Shown here one piece after another: positions 40,999 through 52,329 of a DNA stretch of 64,000 bases (its first letter is position 1; the number at the start of each line of letters is the position of its first letter). The position numbers were made by a program, and so were the translations under genes. Origin of the DNA: Chitinophagaceae bacterium IBVUCB2 (lineage in GTDB: Bacteria > Bacteroidota > Bacteroidia > Chitinophagales > Chitinophagaceae); contig NFUV01000001.1 of NCBI GenBank assembly GCA_002127295.1, forward strand, positions 806,001-870,000, read 5' to 3'. Under the pieces are notes generated by a model, which worked only from the letters and a program-made list of their open reading frames with translations, was not told where the DNA came from and made no database searches.

Positions 40999-42420
40999 TT
41001 AAATAGATTTATTTCTTTTGGATCGTGCCAGCACATCTACTATTTGCTGATTTTGCATTACAGAGGGATTTAACTCCAGGAACTTTTTTAAAAGTTTTGG
41101 CGCTTTTTGGATGGCCTCTTCCAGTTGCAAAACAGCTTCTTTCGATTTACCTAAAGCCAGCAGCACGGCTGCTTTGTAAAAAACAAATAAAGGTTTATCT
41201 CCTGTAACATGTAATGCTGCATTTGTTTGTTCCAACGCCTCATCGTAATATTCAGATTTGTACAGGCACCTGATCAATGCCTCCCAACCACCAACATTTC
41301 GTGGCCTGCTTCTTACTACATTCATAAAATACTGAACAGCTTCTTTATATTGCTTCAGATGCATTTTACATTCTCCTGCCAGTAAATTATAATCAGGCTG
41401 CAGGCGATGGATCTTCATTGCCGTATCTAATTGTTTCAGACAACTTTCCCATTGACCTTCGTTGAAATAGGTACATGCTATTTTGTAAAAAAGTTTGCTG
41501 TCATCTTGCCGCATGTGAGAGGCTTTGCGATAATGAAATCTTGCTTGTGCAAAATTTTTCAATTTATCATAACAATGTCCGATGGCTTCATAAATCACAT
41601 CTTCCGGCTTTGCCAGTTCAATTACTTTCTCCAGCATTTCTATGGCCTCTTTATATTTTCTGAGCCGGATATAAGCATCTCCTATATTGCGATAAGCATA
41701 ATCAAATTTTTCATCAATTGTTATTGCATATTGATAAGCATCAATTGCTTTTTCATACAATTTCAATCCCTGGTAGGCTGCGGCAAGGTTGAACCATGCT
41801 AATTCACTATATGGATATTCATCAATAATATGCTGGTGCAAACGAATGCTTTCTTCATTACGTCCCGTAAAATCTGTCCAGAAACAAATTTTATATAGCG
41901 CTTCTTCATTCGTAGGCTCTTCTTCCAAAATCATTTTCAGGCAGTCGAAGACTTTATCAAAATCTTCGTAGTCATCATAAACGTCGGCCAGCTCAAACAA
42001 CAGTTCAATTTTCTCTTCTCCTTCAAATAAACTGAGAGCTTCTTCTAGTAAAACAACGGCTTTCTCCTGCTGGTCTAATGCGAGATAGGCATCTGTTTTC
42101 AGAATATATAAATTAATATTACTGCTATCGAGAAGTGATGCGTCTTCGAGAATGGAGAGAGCTTCCCGATATTGGCGGGCGGCTATAAGTATATCCGCTT
42201 TTTTAATCATCAGTAAAGAAGAGTAAGGAAACTGAGCACTACCGATTTCGGCAGCCTCTAGGGCCTTAGGGATATCATCCTTTTCCTGGAAATATTCAAT
42301 TATTTTTTCAAATGCATCTTCTTCTATAAATGAGTTTTGGCGGCCATTTTTAAGATTATCGTACTGTTTAAGCAGTTCCCGAAGCTGTTCCCGATCTTCC
42401 CGGTAAGGATTATCTTTCAT
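40999..42420 (-). CDS. Cytoplasmic TPR protein
   Basis: 473 residues from ATG 42420, where the N-terminus MKDNPYREDREQLREL reads as charged and soluble. An earlier in-frame ATG (42471) would add 17 residues of a different character. Nearly the whole protein is tetratricopeptide repeats (about ten units, such as AWFNLAAAYQGLKLYEKAIDAY and YRNIGDAYIRLRKYKEAIEML). No signal peptide. These proteins act as scaffolds; the partner is unknown. No neighbour suggests one. Confidence 0.85.
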   Translation of the reverse strand: MKDNPYREDREQLRELLKQYDNLKNGRQNSFIEEDAFEKIIEYFQEKDDIPKALEAAEIGSAQFPYSSLLMIKKADILIAARQYREALSILEDASLLDSSNINLYILKTDAYLALDQQEKAVVLLEEALSLFEGEEKIELLFELADVYDDYEDFDKVFDCLKMILEEEPTNEEALYKICFWTDFTGRNEESIRLHQHIIDEYPYSELAWFNLAAAYQGLKLYEKAIDAYQYAITIDEKFDYAYRNIGDAYIRLRKYKEAIEMLEKVIELAKPEDVIYEAIGHCYDKLKNFAQARFHYRKASHMRQDDSKLFYKIACTYFNEGQWESCLKQLDTAMKIHRLQPDYNLLAGECKMHLKQYKEAVQYFMNVVRSRPRNVGGWEALIRCLYKSEYYDEALEQTNAALHVTGDKPLFVFYKAAVLLALGKSKEAVLQLEEAIQKAPKLLKKFLELNPSVMQNQQIVDVLARSKRNKSI

Positions 42421-42641
42421 GTATCCGGTCGTTTGGTGAGCAAAACTTTTAAAGAGCCAGTCAGACAGCAAAATCCCTTTGCCCCCTGAAATGTGTTATT
42501 ACCAACAAGTTAAATAAAAAACAGGGACTATTTCGGCTCAGACTTTTCCCCATATGTGCAAATAATGAGCTTTTATTTGATTTGAATGTAACAAAATGGC
42601 TGTTCAGCCGTTAATAAACTATTAAAATTCTGGATAAACGG

Positions 42642-42674
42642 TTTGCTTTATATTAACTTTTGTCTTTACTTTTG
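42642..42674 (+). promoter_or_regulatory. Promoter of the small hydrophobic-leader gene
   Basis: TTTG (42642-42645), a 21-nt spacer and TACTTTTG (42667-42674). The -7 element ends 7 nt before the ATG at 42682, giving an almost leaderless transcript. Confidence 0.55.
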
Positions 42675-42681
42675 TAAATCA

Positions 42682-43056
42682 ATGAACCACCCAAAACTAA
42701 ATATTTTTTGGAGAATGCTCAGCAGGAAGCTGACAGTCATACTGTTATTGGCTGTTTCTGCTTTTGCGGCATATGCAACATTGGGTGATGGTAAATCTAA
42801 AGCATCGGCAACTCCAAAAAAATCATTGCTTTCTAATAAAGCAACTGTTGTGCCGGGATCATTTTCTTTAAAATCAGGCTATACTTATCGTGGTAACCAG
42901 GTTATTAAAACCAATTCTGAAAATAAGTATATCAGTTTAAATACGGTAGTTACTACACAAAGAGGTAACACCGTCTACATTGTTCCTTTAAAAAAGAAGG
43001 TTATCCTTAACAATGTGAAAATTGACATTGGCAATCGCCAATTGAAAAGAAATTAA
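42682..43056 (+). CDS. Small secreted or membrane-anchored protein, unknown
   Basis: 124 residues from ATG 42682, chosen because the promoter lies directly upstream. ATG 42715 is an alternative: GGAGA precedes it. A hydrophobic segment (about residues 16-34, KLTVILLLAVSAFAAYATL) acts as a signal or anchor. The rest is basic, with Lys and Asn-rich strands ending in a repeat of hydrophobic/basic residues (YIVPLKKKVILNNVKIDI). No family recognised. Its stop overlaps the convergent gene at 43053. Confidence 0.65.
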   Translation: MNHPKLNIFWRMLSRKLTVILLLAVSAFAAYATLGDGKSKASATPKKSLLSNKATVVPGSFSLKSGYTYRGNQVIKTNSENKYISLNTVVTTQRGNTVYIVPLKKKVILNNVKIDIGNRQLKRN

Positions 43057-43715
43057 TTTCCTTTTCCCAAACTTTCTTCATAGGTCATTACCCGATAACC
43101 AGATTTTGGTAAGTCGAACTTTGCCTGCATCACAGGGTTAAAATTGATACTTGAAACTGTATAGGTAACCATCATTTTTCCCATTGATGCTTCATATTGC
43201 ATAGCCAGACCTGGTAAATCTTTGGTCAGGTATTGAAAATCCTTGCTAACAGCTTCTATTTCCTTGGTAAAGTAAACAGTAAAGGTGCTGTTATCAGCCA
43301 GCATACCAATTGCTTTCTGACAATTATAACCTGCAATAACTTTGTATTCGTTCAAATAAGTGAACTTAATACCTTCATATTTCTTATTCGACTCTCTCCA
43401 GTTTTGCTGTGTCATTTTTATCATGTACTTCTGATCGCCGTATTCTTTTAAAACAGTTACAGCGGAAGTTTTACCATCGATAATAGTAGCTTGTGTACCC
43501 AATGAGCTAATCATTTCGGAACGACTTGAACTTCCTTTAAGATAGATAACACTTGTAGCACCATCTAGCAAGTCAGCAGCCTGGGGAGTTTTATTGCTTG
43601 TATTAATTACTATATCGTAAGAAATAGTTCCCTCTGTAAGCTTTTTTTGAGCTGATAGCTGCGTAAATGCTGTAAAGGCTAAAACACTTGTGATAATATG
43701 TGTGATTTGTTTCAT
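43053..43715 (-). CDS. Secreted GLPGLI-like protein
   Basis: 220 residues with a signal peptide (MKQITHIITSVLAFTAFTQLSAQ). Strand-rich mature part resembling the GLPGLI family of Bacteroidota: GTISYDIVINTS at the start, a central NEYKVIAGYNCQKAIGML (cleavable-looking Cys-containing motif), VYFTKEI and the LPGLAMQYEA segment that corresponds to the family's name motif. The role is unknown. Its gene is monocistronic and converges with the preceding small gene by a 4-nt overlap. Confidence 0.75.
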   Translation of the reverse strand: MKQITHIITSVLAFTAFTQLSAQKKLTEGTISYDIVINTSNKTPQAADLLDGATSVIYLKGSSSRSEMISSLGTQATIIDGKTSAVTVLKEYGDQKYMIKMTQQNWRESNKKYEGIKFTYLNEYKVIAGYNCQKAIGMLADNSTFTVYFTKEIEAVSKDFQYLTKDLPGLAMQYEASMGKMMVTYTVSSINFNPVMQAKFDLPKSGYRVMTYEESLGKGN

Positions 43716-43812
43716 TTTGTTTGTTCTGTGGTTATATATCTAAAAGACGTGCCAATTTAACCAATAAGTTGCAGTTGAACCATGTATGACAAAACTTTGT
43801 GGAGACAAACTG

Positions 43813-43847
43813 AAAAACCGGGTTGCAACTAGCAAAACCCGGTTTTT
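43813..43847 (-). terminator. Terminator downstream of yidC
   Basis: A 12-bp perfect stem (AAAAACCGGGTT with AACCCGGTTTTT), 11-nt loop, with T tracts in both directions. It ends yidC transcription on the minus strand. Confidence 0.85.
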
Positions 43848-43869
43848 CTTATGAGCATCTTAACAAAAC

Positions 43870-45720
43870 TTATCTTTTATTTTTTTGCTGAACTTCTTTC
43901 ATCTTTTTTTGCTGTTCCTGCATCTGTTCCATCCGCTCTTGCCATTTAGATTTGGTTTTCGGCTTCTTCCTGTTCTCCTCAATCTTTGCCATTATTTTAT
44001 CATGGTTAATAATATGATTCTGGATTATATATTGGATAGCCAGGGTAATTACGTTTGATACCGTATAGTACCATGTTAAAGCCGAGGGAAGCTGGTTAAA
44101 GAAGAATAACAAGAATACAGGGAAGATATATGGCATGTATTTCAATACCGGGTTGCTCTGGTCCGGCGTCATGCTCATACTGTACCATGAAATAAGGAAG
44201 CTGGTAAATACAGCAGTAAGATTGAATATACTGATATGACTACCGAAGAATGGGATTCTGAAGCCAAGTTTAATTGGATCATCAAATGCTGATAGATCGG
44301 TACTCCATAAAAACTCAGCACCCCTTAAGCCTACATCTGCATTAAACAAGCTGAATAGTGCAAAGAAAATAGGAATTTGTAATAATGCAGGCAAACATCC
44401 CCCCAGAGGGTTAACGCCAGCTTCTCTAAAAATTTTCATCTGCTCCATGCTCATTGCCTGTCTGTCCTCTCCAAATTTTTCCTTTAGTTTGGCAATCTCT
44501 GGTCGAAGCAATTTCATTTTAGCACCACTTAGGTAGCTTTTATATAACAACGGAGATGTAACGAGTTTGATAAATATTGTCAACAAAGCAATTGCCAGGC
44601 CCATACCTCCAGCTATTCCTTTTAGAAAATCAAAAATGGGAAGAATTATGTACTTATTTAAAGGCCGAACAAAAGCATAAATTCCCTGCCCAAGGTTTAC
44701 TAGTTTTTCGTAATTCTGGTCATATTTCTGGAGAACATGATAATCAGAAGGACCATAATAAATGCTTAACGGAACGACGGCCGGAGAACCGGCTTTAACA
44801 GAGAGCTTCATGTTCGCTGTTGACTGAACAATTGTTTTTGCAGTATCGTCCGGAACAGTCCAATCGATTTTTCCTGAAGAAAAATTATCCTTCGCTGTAA
44901 GAATGGTAAAGAAGAAACGTTGACGAACACCCACCCACTTCACAGACTCATCGAACTCTTTACTACTTTTTCTGGCAATGGTATGATAATCAAAACTCCC
45001 ATCTTCTACATAACCTACTTGAGTATTTTGCTTTTCGAATGAAATATCTGACTCTTGTTGTGCAGCAGTGTACTGCCAGGTTAAATTCATATTTCCCTGT
45101 GTCAGCAATTGGTTAACGCCATTCAATTTGATATTGAAATCAAGCATGTAATCGTCCTTTTTTAGAATATACTCATGCGTAATTGAAGGTGTACCGGCGC
45201 TGTCTGAGGCAAGTGAAAATGTAATTAGCTGTGAGCTATCCGCATTTCTCTTTAAATCGCTTACTGCAAAAAAAAGATCCCCTGTTTCAGCAGTTTTGTT
45301 TGCGGCTGTATTGATCGTATAACTAAGCTTATCAAAATCGGTAGCGGCTAATTTTACTAAAGAGCTATCAATGCCTTTGTAATTTTTAAGCTCAACTTTC
45401 TTTACCTGCCCCCCTTTATTGCTGAAAGTGATCTTCATCAACTTATTTTCGGCAGTAACGGTTTTCTCTGTAGAATCTACTGTAGCTGAGAAAGCGCCGG
45501 CATTGGTAACTTTTGCAATTGAATCAGCAATCCTGTTAAGCGAATCCTGTATAGGTTTATTTATCCTATCGATGGAATCTTTAATCGCAGCTTCTTTTTT
45601 CTGTTCTGCAATTCTCGCTTTATTTATCTCAGCCTGTCCTTTATTGGTATATACAAAATAGCCAATAAAAAGTGCCGCCAGTATTACAAAACCCAGGACG
45701 GTGTTACGGTCAAACTTCAT
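43870..45720 (-). CDS. yidC: Membrane protein insertase YidC
   Basis: Inserts proteins into the inner membrane, alone and with SecYEG. 616 residues, with an N-terminal membrane anchor (VLGFVILAALFIGYFVYT), a large periplasmic beta-sandwich (about 75-350), and the conserved core of five helices at the C-terminus. Core markers include GGMGLAIALLTIFIKLVTSPLLYKSY (core: LAIALLTIFIKLVTSPL), the arginine before helix 1, REAGVNPLGGCLPALLQIPIFFAL (core: NPLGGCLPALLQIPIFFAL) and the tail rich in Lys, Gln and Met. Its own -7 element lies upstream, and a terminator separates it from pyrG, so it can be expressed independently. Confidence 0.96.
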   Translation of the reverse strand: MKFDRNTVLGFVILAALFIGYFVYTNKGQAEINKARIAEQKKEAAIKDSIDRINKPIQDSLNRIADSIAKVTNAGAFSATVDSTEKTVTAENKLMKITFSNKGGQVKKVELKNYKGIDSSLVKLAATDFDKLSYTINTAANKTAETGDLFFAVSDLKRNADSSQLITFSLASDSAGTPSITHEYILKKDDYMLDFNIKLNGVNQLLTQGNMNLTWQYTAAQQESDISFEKQNTQVGYVEDGSFDYHTIARKSSKEFDESVKWVGVRQRFFFTILTAKDNFSSGKIDWTVPDDTAKTIVQSTANMKLSVKAGSPAVVPLSIYYGPSDYHVLQKYDQNYEKLVNLGQGIYAFVRPLNKYIILPIFDFLKGIAGGMGLAIALLTIFIKLVTSPLLYKSYLSGAKMKLLRPEIAKLKEKFGEDRQAMSMEQMKIFREAGVNPLGGCLPALLQIPIFFALFSLFNADVGLRGAEFLWSTDLSAFDDPIKLGFRIPFFGSHISIFNLTAVFTSFLISWYSMSMTPDQSNPVLKYMPYIFPVFLLFFFNQLPSALTWYYTVSNVITLAIQYIIQNHIINHDKIMAKIEENRKKPKTKSKWQERMEQMQEQQKKMKEVQQKNKR

Positions 45721-45741
45721 TCGTCATTTTTTTGGAGTGGG

Positions 45742-45749
45742 CAAAGATA
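45742..45749 (-). promoter_or_regulatory. -7 element of yidC
   Basis: TATCTTTG on the minus strand, 21 nt before the ATG; exact TAnnTTTG. No matching -33 element at the usual distance. Confidence 0.5.
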
Positions 45750-45853
45750 GGAGTTCTGAAGCAAGACTTTAGGATGAAAAGCAGATAGTCGGTGAGAGGT
45801 GTTTTTTGACTTATGAAAAGTGAAAATAAGGTATTAATCAATGCAGTATGAGC

Positions 45854-45886
45854 ATTAAAAAGGTCGGACCAAGACTGTCCAACCTT
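45854..45886 (-). terminator. pyrG terminator
   Basis: AAGGT-GGAC and GTCC-ACCTT pair with one internal mismatch; read on the minus strand they run into TTTTTAA. It lies 24 nt after the pyrG stop. Confidence 0.7.
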
Positions 45887-45909
45887 ATTATATTATAATA
45901 CCTGATAAC

Positions 45910-47924
<2,015 letters not shown>

Positions 47925-49202
47925 ATGAAAAAAATCCTCCTTACTATTTTTCTTTTTGGTCTTTTCAGCTTTTCACAGGCTCAAAAAACTTATATCTGGT
48001 GCGGCACACTGATTGACGGAATATCTAATGAGCCAAGAAAAGCTATGACCATAATTGTGGAGAAAAACAAAATAGTAGCAGTAGAAAATGGCTATACCAA
48101 TGCGGGAGCTACTGATCAAACCATTGACCTTAAAACAAAAACCGTTACACCTGGCTGGATTGATATGCATGTGCATATGGAACATGAAACCAATCCTAAC
48201 CGGTACATGGAAACCTTTACATACAATCCTGCTGATTATGCTTACCTATCCGTAAAGTTTTCTGAAGTAACATTGATGACTGGTTTCACTACCGTAAGAG
48301 ATCTTGGCGGGACCGGAGTGAATATTTCATTGCGCAATGCAATAAATAAAGGGATTATAAAAGGCCCGAGAGTTTACACCGCCGGAAAATCAATTGCTAC
48401 AACGGGTGGCCATGCCGACCCAACTAATGGCTACCGGAGTGATATGATGGGTGATCCCGGACCTGCAAATGCAGTAGCAAACGGGGCTGATGAATGCAGG
48501 CAAGCGGTTCGTCAGCGGTATAAAGAAGGAAGTGATCTGATAAAAATTACAGCAACTGGTGGTGTATTAAGCGTTGCTAAAAGTTCCAGCAATCCACAAT
48601 TTACCGAAGAAGAAATAAAAGCTATTGTTGAAACAGCTAAGGATTATGGTTTTAAAGTTGCAGTTCATGCACACGGGGCTGAAGGAATGAAAAGAGCTGT
48701 TAGAGCGGGGGTGAATTCCATTGAGCATGGAACAAATATGGATGATGAGTCCATTGCCTTATTTAAACAATATGGCACCTGGTATGTGCCTACACTTACC
48801 GCCGGAGCAGCTGTTGCTGACTCCGCAAAAAAACCAGGGTATTATCCTGAATTAGTGACACCTAAAGCACTGGAGATTGGACCAAAGATTAAAGCCACAT
48901 TTGCGAAAGCCTATAAGGCCGGCGTAAAGATTGCGTTTGGGACAGATGCCGGTGTATATAAACACGGTATGAACTGGCTTGAATTTTCGCATATGATAGA
49001 AGCAGGAATGCCGGCAATGGAAGCTATAAAGGCTGCTACTATTAATGCAGCAGATTTGTTAGGAGAAAAAGATAAGCTGGGAAGCATCGAAATTGGAAAG
49101 TTAGCTGATATAGTTGCTGTTGATGGCGATCCGTTAAAAGATGCAAAAGTCTTTGGGAAAGTCATTTTTGTGATGAAAGATGGTGTGGTATATAAAAAAT
49201 AA
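47925..49202 (+). CDS. Secreted amidohydrolase-family protein
   Basis: 425 residues with a signal peptide (MKKILLTIFLFGLFSFSQAQ). A metal-dependent hydrolase with the amidohydrolase fold: metal ligands HVHME (after PGWID), a lysine in SDLIKITATGGV, HAHGAEGM, SIEHGT and the aspartate in FGTDAGVYKHG. It resembles the imidazolonepropionase/prolidase-like group of secreted Bacteroidota amidohydrolases, some of which cleave Xaa-Pro or carboxypeptidase-type dipeptides. Substrate is not evident from the sequence. It is monocistronic. Confidence 0.88.
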   Translation: MKKILLTIFLFGLFSFSQAQKTYIWCGTLIDGISNEPRKAMTIIVEKNKIVAVENGYTNAGATDQTIDLKTKTVTPGWIDMHVHMEHETNPNRYMETFTYNPADYAYLSVKFSEVTLMTGFTTVRDLGGTGVNISLRNAINKGIIKGPRVYTAGKSIATTGGHADPTNGYRSDMMGDPGPANAVANGADECRQAVRQRYKEGSDLIKITATGGVLSVAKSSSNPQFTEEEIKAIVETAKDYGFKVAVHAHGAEGMKRAVRAGVNSIEHGTNMDDESIALFKQYGTWYVPTLTAGAAVADSAKKPGYYPELVTPKALEIGPKIKATFAKAYKAGVKIAFGTDAGVYKHGMNWLEFSHMIEAGMPAMEAIKAATINAADLLGEKDKLGSIEIGKLADIVAVDGDPLKDAKVFGKVIFVMKDGVVYKK

Positions 49203-49253
49203 AAGCCAGAATCGCAGTATGCAATTCCGGCCTACAAGTTTAAAAATCGTTCT

Positions 49254-49592
49254 TTAAATCTTTACACAGGCATCTGTACAAGTATGGCCGCTTTCGCCGT
49301 GTGCATATGTATGATTGCCATCTTTGCAATCAGCACCACAGGTATGGGCAGTTCCACAAACATCGGTACAAGTATGTCCTACCTCAGTATGTGCATAGAC
49401 ATGATTACCGTCTTTGCAATCAGCACTGCAGGTATGAGCAACTGCTGCAGCTATTTTTGATGCTGATGGTTGAGTAGTTGCTTCTACTTTTTCAGTAGTA
49501 GTAGCATCAGTTTTGTCATCTTTCTTTTCATCTTTGCAGGCAGTAAAACTTAAAGCTGCAAGAATTAAAATGGATGAGAGTAGCTTTTTCAT
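49254..49592 (-). CDS. Cys/His-repeat lipoprotein, probably metal-binding
   Basis: 112 residues from ATG 49592 (an ATG two codons upstream is equally possible). The lipoprotein signal MKKLLSSILILAALSFTAC is followed by a Lys/Thr-rich linker. Two tandem 30-residue repeats follow. Each has an HTC-x3-C pair, then NH-x3-H, then a second HTC-x3-C pair. In the 114-residue numbering the cysteines are 57, 61, 77, 81, 87, 91, 107 and 111, and the repeated histidines are 55, 66, 70, 75, 85, 96, 100 and 105. Such density strongly suggests metal binding (zinc, copper or similar), possibly in the periplasm or outer membrane. I know no named family. Confidence 0.75.
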   Translation of the reverse strand: MKKLLSSILILAALSFTACKDEKKDDKTDATTTEKVEATTQPSASKIAAAVAHTCSADCKDGNHVYAHTEVGHTCTDVCGTAHTCGADCKDGNHTYAHGESGHTCTDACVKI

Positions 49593-49672
49593 ATGCAAAT
49601 AATTTTAGTTTCATTAAAAATAAAATGAAACTGTTAGCTTAGAAAATTGATTTCTGCACTATTGCTGCAAAA

Positions 49673-50467
49673 TCAATCTTTCGCTATTTTTTTATAGCTG
49701 GTTATAATCCCTTTTATGAGCGAAGAGCTAAAGCCCTGGTGTTCCATTTCGTTCAAACCGGCAATGGTACAGCCTTTGGGAGTCGTTACTTTATCGATTT
49801 CCTGTTCAGGATGAGAGCCATTTTGTAACAATAGCTCAGTGGCACCTTTTACTGTTTGGGCTGCAATTATTGAAGCGGTTGCCGCATCAAACCCTATTTC
49901 AATTCCGCCCTGTATATTGGCCCGTATGTACCGCATCGCATATGCAGTGCCACAGGCTGCTAATATTGTAGCTGCTTCCATCAGCTTTTCATCAATGGTG
50001 ACAACCCGGCCAAGGTGATTGAATAGATCATGAACATATTTTGTTTCAGCACTGCTTACTTTATCACTGCAAATACAAGTCATGCTTTGTTGTATGGCAA
50101 TGGCAGTATTTGGCATAGCCCTGAAGAGTGAAGTTTTTTCACCGATAATACCTTTAATATCATTTAGGGTTACCCCGGTTACAACCGATATAAGCATCTT
50201 ATTATTTCCCAATTCTTTCTTTATACCATTTAGTACATCATTCACCTGGAAAGGCTTTATGGCAAGAATTATTACTTCGCTTTGTTTTACTGCTTCGCTA
50301 TTATTATCTGTAACCTTCACATGTCTTTGTTCAAATGATTTAAGGGTTGCAACATTCCTTTTGGTGATAGTAATTTCTAAAGGTTTGCTGAATTTGCTCT
50401 TCAACAACCCCTCGGCTATTGCTGTACCAAGATTTCCTCCACCTATTATTGCTATTTTTTTTGCCAT
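49673..50467 (-). CDS. proC: Pyrroline-5-carboxylate reductase
   Basis: Last step of proline synthesis: reduces pyrroline-5-carboxylate with NAD(P)H. 264 residues from ATG 50467 (MAKKIAIIGGGNLGTAIAEG), with the Rossmann GGGNLG loop. Conserved parts include ILAIKPFQVNDVL, FRAMPNTAIAIQQSMTCI, DEKLMEAATILAACGTAYA (core: LMEAATILAACGTAYA) and VTTPKGCTIAGLNEMEHQGF (core: VTTPKGCTIAGLNEMEH). An earlier in-frame ATG adds 11 residues that disturb the Rossmann start, so I reject it. Confidence 0.95.
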   Translation of the reverse strand: MAKKIAIIGGGNLGTAIAEGLLKSKFSKPLEITITKRNVATLKSFEQRHVKVTDNNSEAVKQSEVIILAIKPFQVNDVLNGIKKELGNNKMLISVVTGVTLNDIKGIIGEKTSLFRAMPNTAIAIQQSMTCICSDKVSSAETKYVHDLFNHLGRVVTIDEKLMEAATILAACGTAYAMRYIRANIQGGIEIGFDAATASIIAAQTVKGATELLLQNGSHPEQEIDKVTTPKGCTIAGLNEMEHQGFSSSLIKGIITSYKKIAKD

Positions 50468-50670
50468 TGCTCTTGTTTTGGTAAAGATAAAGAACCACAT
50501 TTTGTTCCGGCTTGTTTAGGCCAAAGGACTTTAAAGAACCCAATGCTTACACAAAATGAAATAAATATTTATAAATTAAAACCAAACCACACTGTCAAAC
50601 GTAATTAACGCATTATTCAACTAATGCCCAAGTGAAACACATCAGGGTATAAAAACCAAAAAAAATAGTT

Positions 50671-51276
50671 ATGCAAAAGAATTTTTTTTCTTTCCTTGCT
50701 CTAGCAGCAATCAGCTCTTCATTTTTTGTTGCCTGTAACAATGAGGCCAAAACCGATAAAGAAACAACAACTGACACCGTAAAGATGGAGGAACCAAAAA
50801 TGGAAGAGGAAAAAGGTGTTATGGTAGGCGGAGCAAACATGGTAGCATCAAAAGACATTGTGGATAATGCAGCAGGTTCTGCTGATCATACCACTTTGGT
50901 AGCTGCTGTAAAAGCTGCAGGATTAGTAGAAACTTTAAAAAGTGCAGGTCCTTTTACTGTATTTGCTCCAACAAACGAAGCATTTAATAAGTTATCAGCT
51001 GGCACCGTTGACAATTTATTAAAGCCTGAAAACAAAGCGGCACTTACTGGTATTCTTACTTACCATGTAGTAGCTGGTGCTTTTAAATCTACTGACTTGA
51101 AAGATGGTCAAAAAGTTACAACCGTACAAGGCGAAGAATTGTCCATTGGCTATAAGGATAGCAAATGGACAGTTACAGATGCAAAAGGTGGTGTAGCAAA
51201 CATTACTATTGCTGATGTTATTTCAAGCAATGGCGTTACCTATGTAATTGACGCTGTGTTGATGCCAAAAAAATAA
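50671..51276 (+). CDS. Fasciclin-domain lipoprotein
   Basis: 201 residues. Lipoprotein signal (MQKNFFSFLALAAISSSFFVAC, Cys22), an acidic Glu/Lys/Met-rich linker, and one fasciclin (FAS1) domain from about residue 60: KDIVDNAAGSADHTTLVAAV, GPFTVFAPTNEAFNKL, ILTYHVVAGAF, and VTYVIDAVLMP. FAS1 domains mediate adhesion or protein contacts; in bacteria the ligand is usually unknown. Monocistronic, followed by a terminator. Confidence 0.92.
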   Translation: MQKNFFSFLALAAISSSFFVACNNEAKTDKETTTDTVKMEEPKMEEEKGVMVGGANMVASKDIVDNAAGSADHTTLVAAVKAAGLVETLKSAGPFTVFAPTNEAFNKLSAGTVDNLLKPENKAALTGILTYHVVAGAFKSTDLKDGQKVTTVQGEELSIGYKDSKWTVTDAKGGVANITIADVISSNGVTYVIDAVLMPKK

Positions 51277-51310
51277 TATACTAATATTCGGTGGTTTGAA
51301 TATTTCAATT

Positions 51311-51338
51311 AAAGGGGTGAGTAATCACTCCTTTTTTT
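51311..51338. terminator. Terminator after the fasciclin gene
   Basis: A 10-bp stem (AAAGGGGTGA with TCACTCCTTT, one G-T pair), GTAA loop, T7 tail on the plus strand. It lies just before the convergent hldD stop. Confidence 0.8.
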
Positions 51339-51339
51339 A

Positions 51340-52329
51340 TTAGTAATACTCCTTTTTTTGTAAATATTTTTTTACATAATCCGCCACTCCTTCTTCCAGT
51401 GTGTGGAAACCATTGGAATAGCCAGCCTCTTTCAGCTTGGTCATATCTGCCTCAGTAAAGTATTGATATTTGTCACGGATATCCTCTGGTGTATCAATGT
51501 ATTCAATATCCGGTTGCTTATTGAGACTATTAAAAATAGCAGTGATCAAATCTTTAAAAGCCCTTGCTTTACCGGTACCAAGATTATACAAGCCGGATGC
51601 TACAGTTCCGTTTGTATTTTCCATTAACCAACAACAAACAGCAGCTACATCTTCCACATAAATAAAATCCCGTAATTGCTCACCATCTTTAAAATCCGGG
51701 TGATGTGATTTAAAGAGTTTCACTTTTCCCACTTTCTGAATTTGGTTGTAGCCATGAAAAACCATACTTGCCATTCTGGCTTTGTGGTATTCATTAGGGC
51801 CATAGACGTTGAAGAATTTTAATCCTGCCCAGAAAGGTGGTTGTGTGGATTGCTTCAATGCCCACTTATCAAATTCATTTTTTGAAACCCCGTAAGGATT
51901 CAAAGGTTGCAATTGCTCAACAATATCATGATCATCTTTATACCCTAATTCCCCATTGCCATAGGTTGCTGCCGAAGAAGCATAGACCAACGGAATATTT
52001 CTTTCAACACAAAATGTCCATATGTTTTTTGAATACTCAACATTCAATTTTTCATGAACAGCATAATCAAATTCTGTAGTATCTGTTCTTGCACCCAGGT
52101 GAAAAACAAAATCTATTTTCGTAGGGGTCTCTTTTAACCAGGCAAACAACTCTTCTCTTTCAACTTTTGCTGAAAATTCTTTTGAGTCGAAATTGAACCA
52201 CTTGTCTTCTTCGCTAAAGTCATCCGCAATAACAATATTGGTAAATCCCTTCTTATTAAGATAGCCGAGTAAATAGCTTCCTATAAAACCTGCAGCACCC
52301 GTCAATAAAATTGTTTTTCCTTTATCCAT
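51340..52329 (-). CDS. hldD: ADP-L-glycero-D-manno-heptose 6-epimerase
   Basis: Last enzyme for the heptose of the lipopolysaccharide core. 329 residues, short-chain dehydrogenase fold. The nucleotide-binding TGAAGFIGSYLLGYL, the active-site SSAATYG and YGVSKNEFDKW (Tyr-x3-Lys), FFNVYGPNEYHKARMASM and QLRDFIYVEDVA are typical of HldD/RfaD. Its ATG follows the purL stop directly. The pairing with purL is not functionally obvious. No other heptose genes lie in the window. Confidence 0.92.
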   Translation of the reverse strand: MDKGKTILLTGAAGFIGSYLLGYLNKKGFTNIVIADDFSEEDKWFNFDSKEFSAKVEREELFAWLKETPTKIDFVFHLGARTDTTEFDYAVHEKLNVEYSKNIWTFCVERNIPLVYASSAATYGNGELGYKDDHDIVEQLQPLNPYGVSKNEFDKWALKQSTQPPFWAGLKFFNVYGPNEYHKARMASMVFHGYNQIQKVGKVKLFKSHHPDFKDGEQLRDFIYVEDVAAVCCWLMENTNGTVASGLYNLGTGKARAFKDLITAIFNSLNKQPDIEYIDTPEDIRDKYQYFTEADMTKLKEAGYSNGFHTLEEGVADYVKKYLQKKEYY

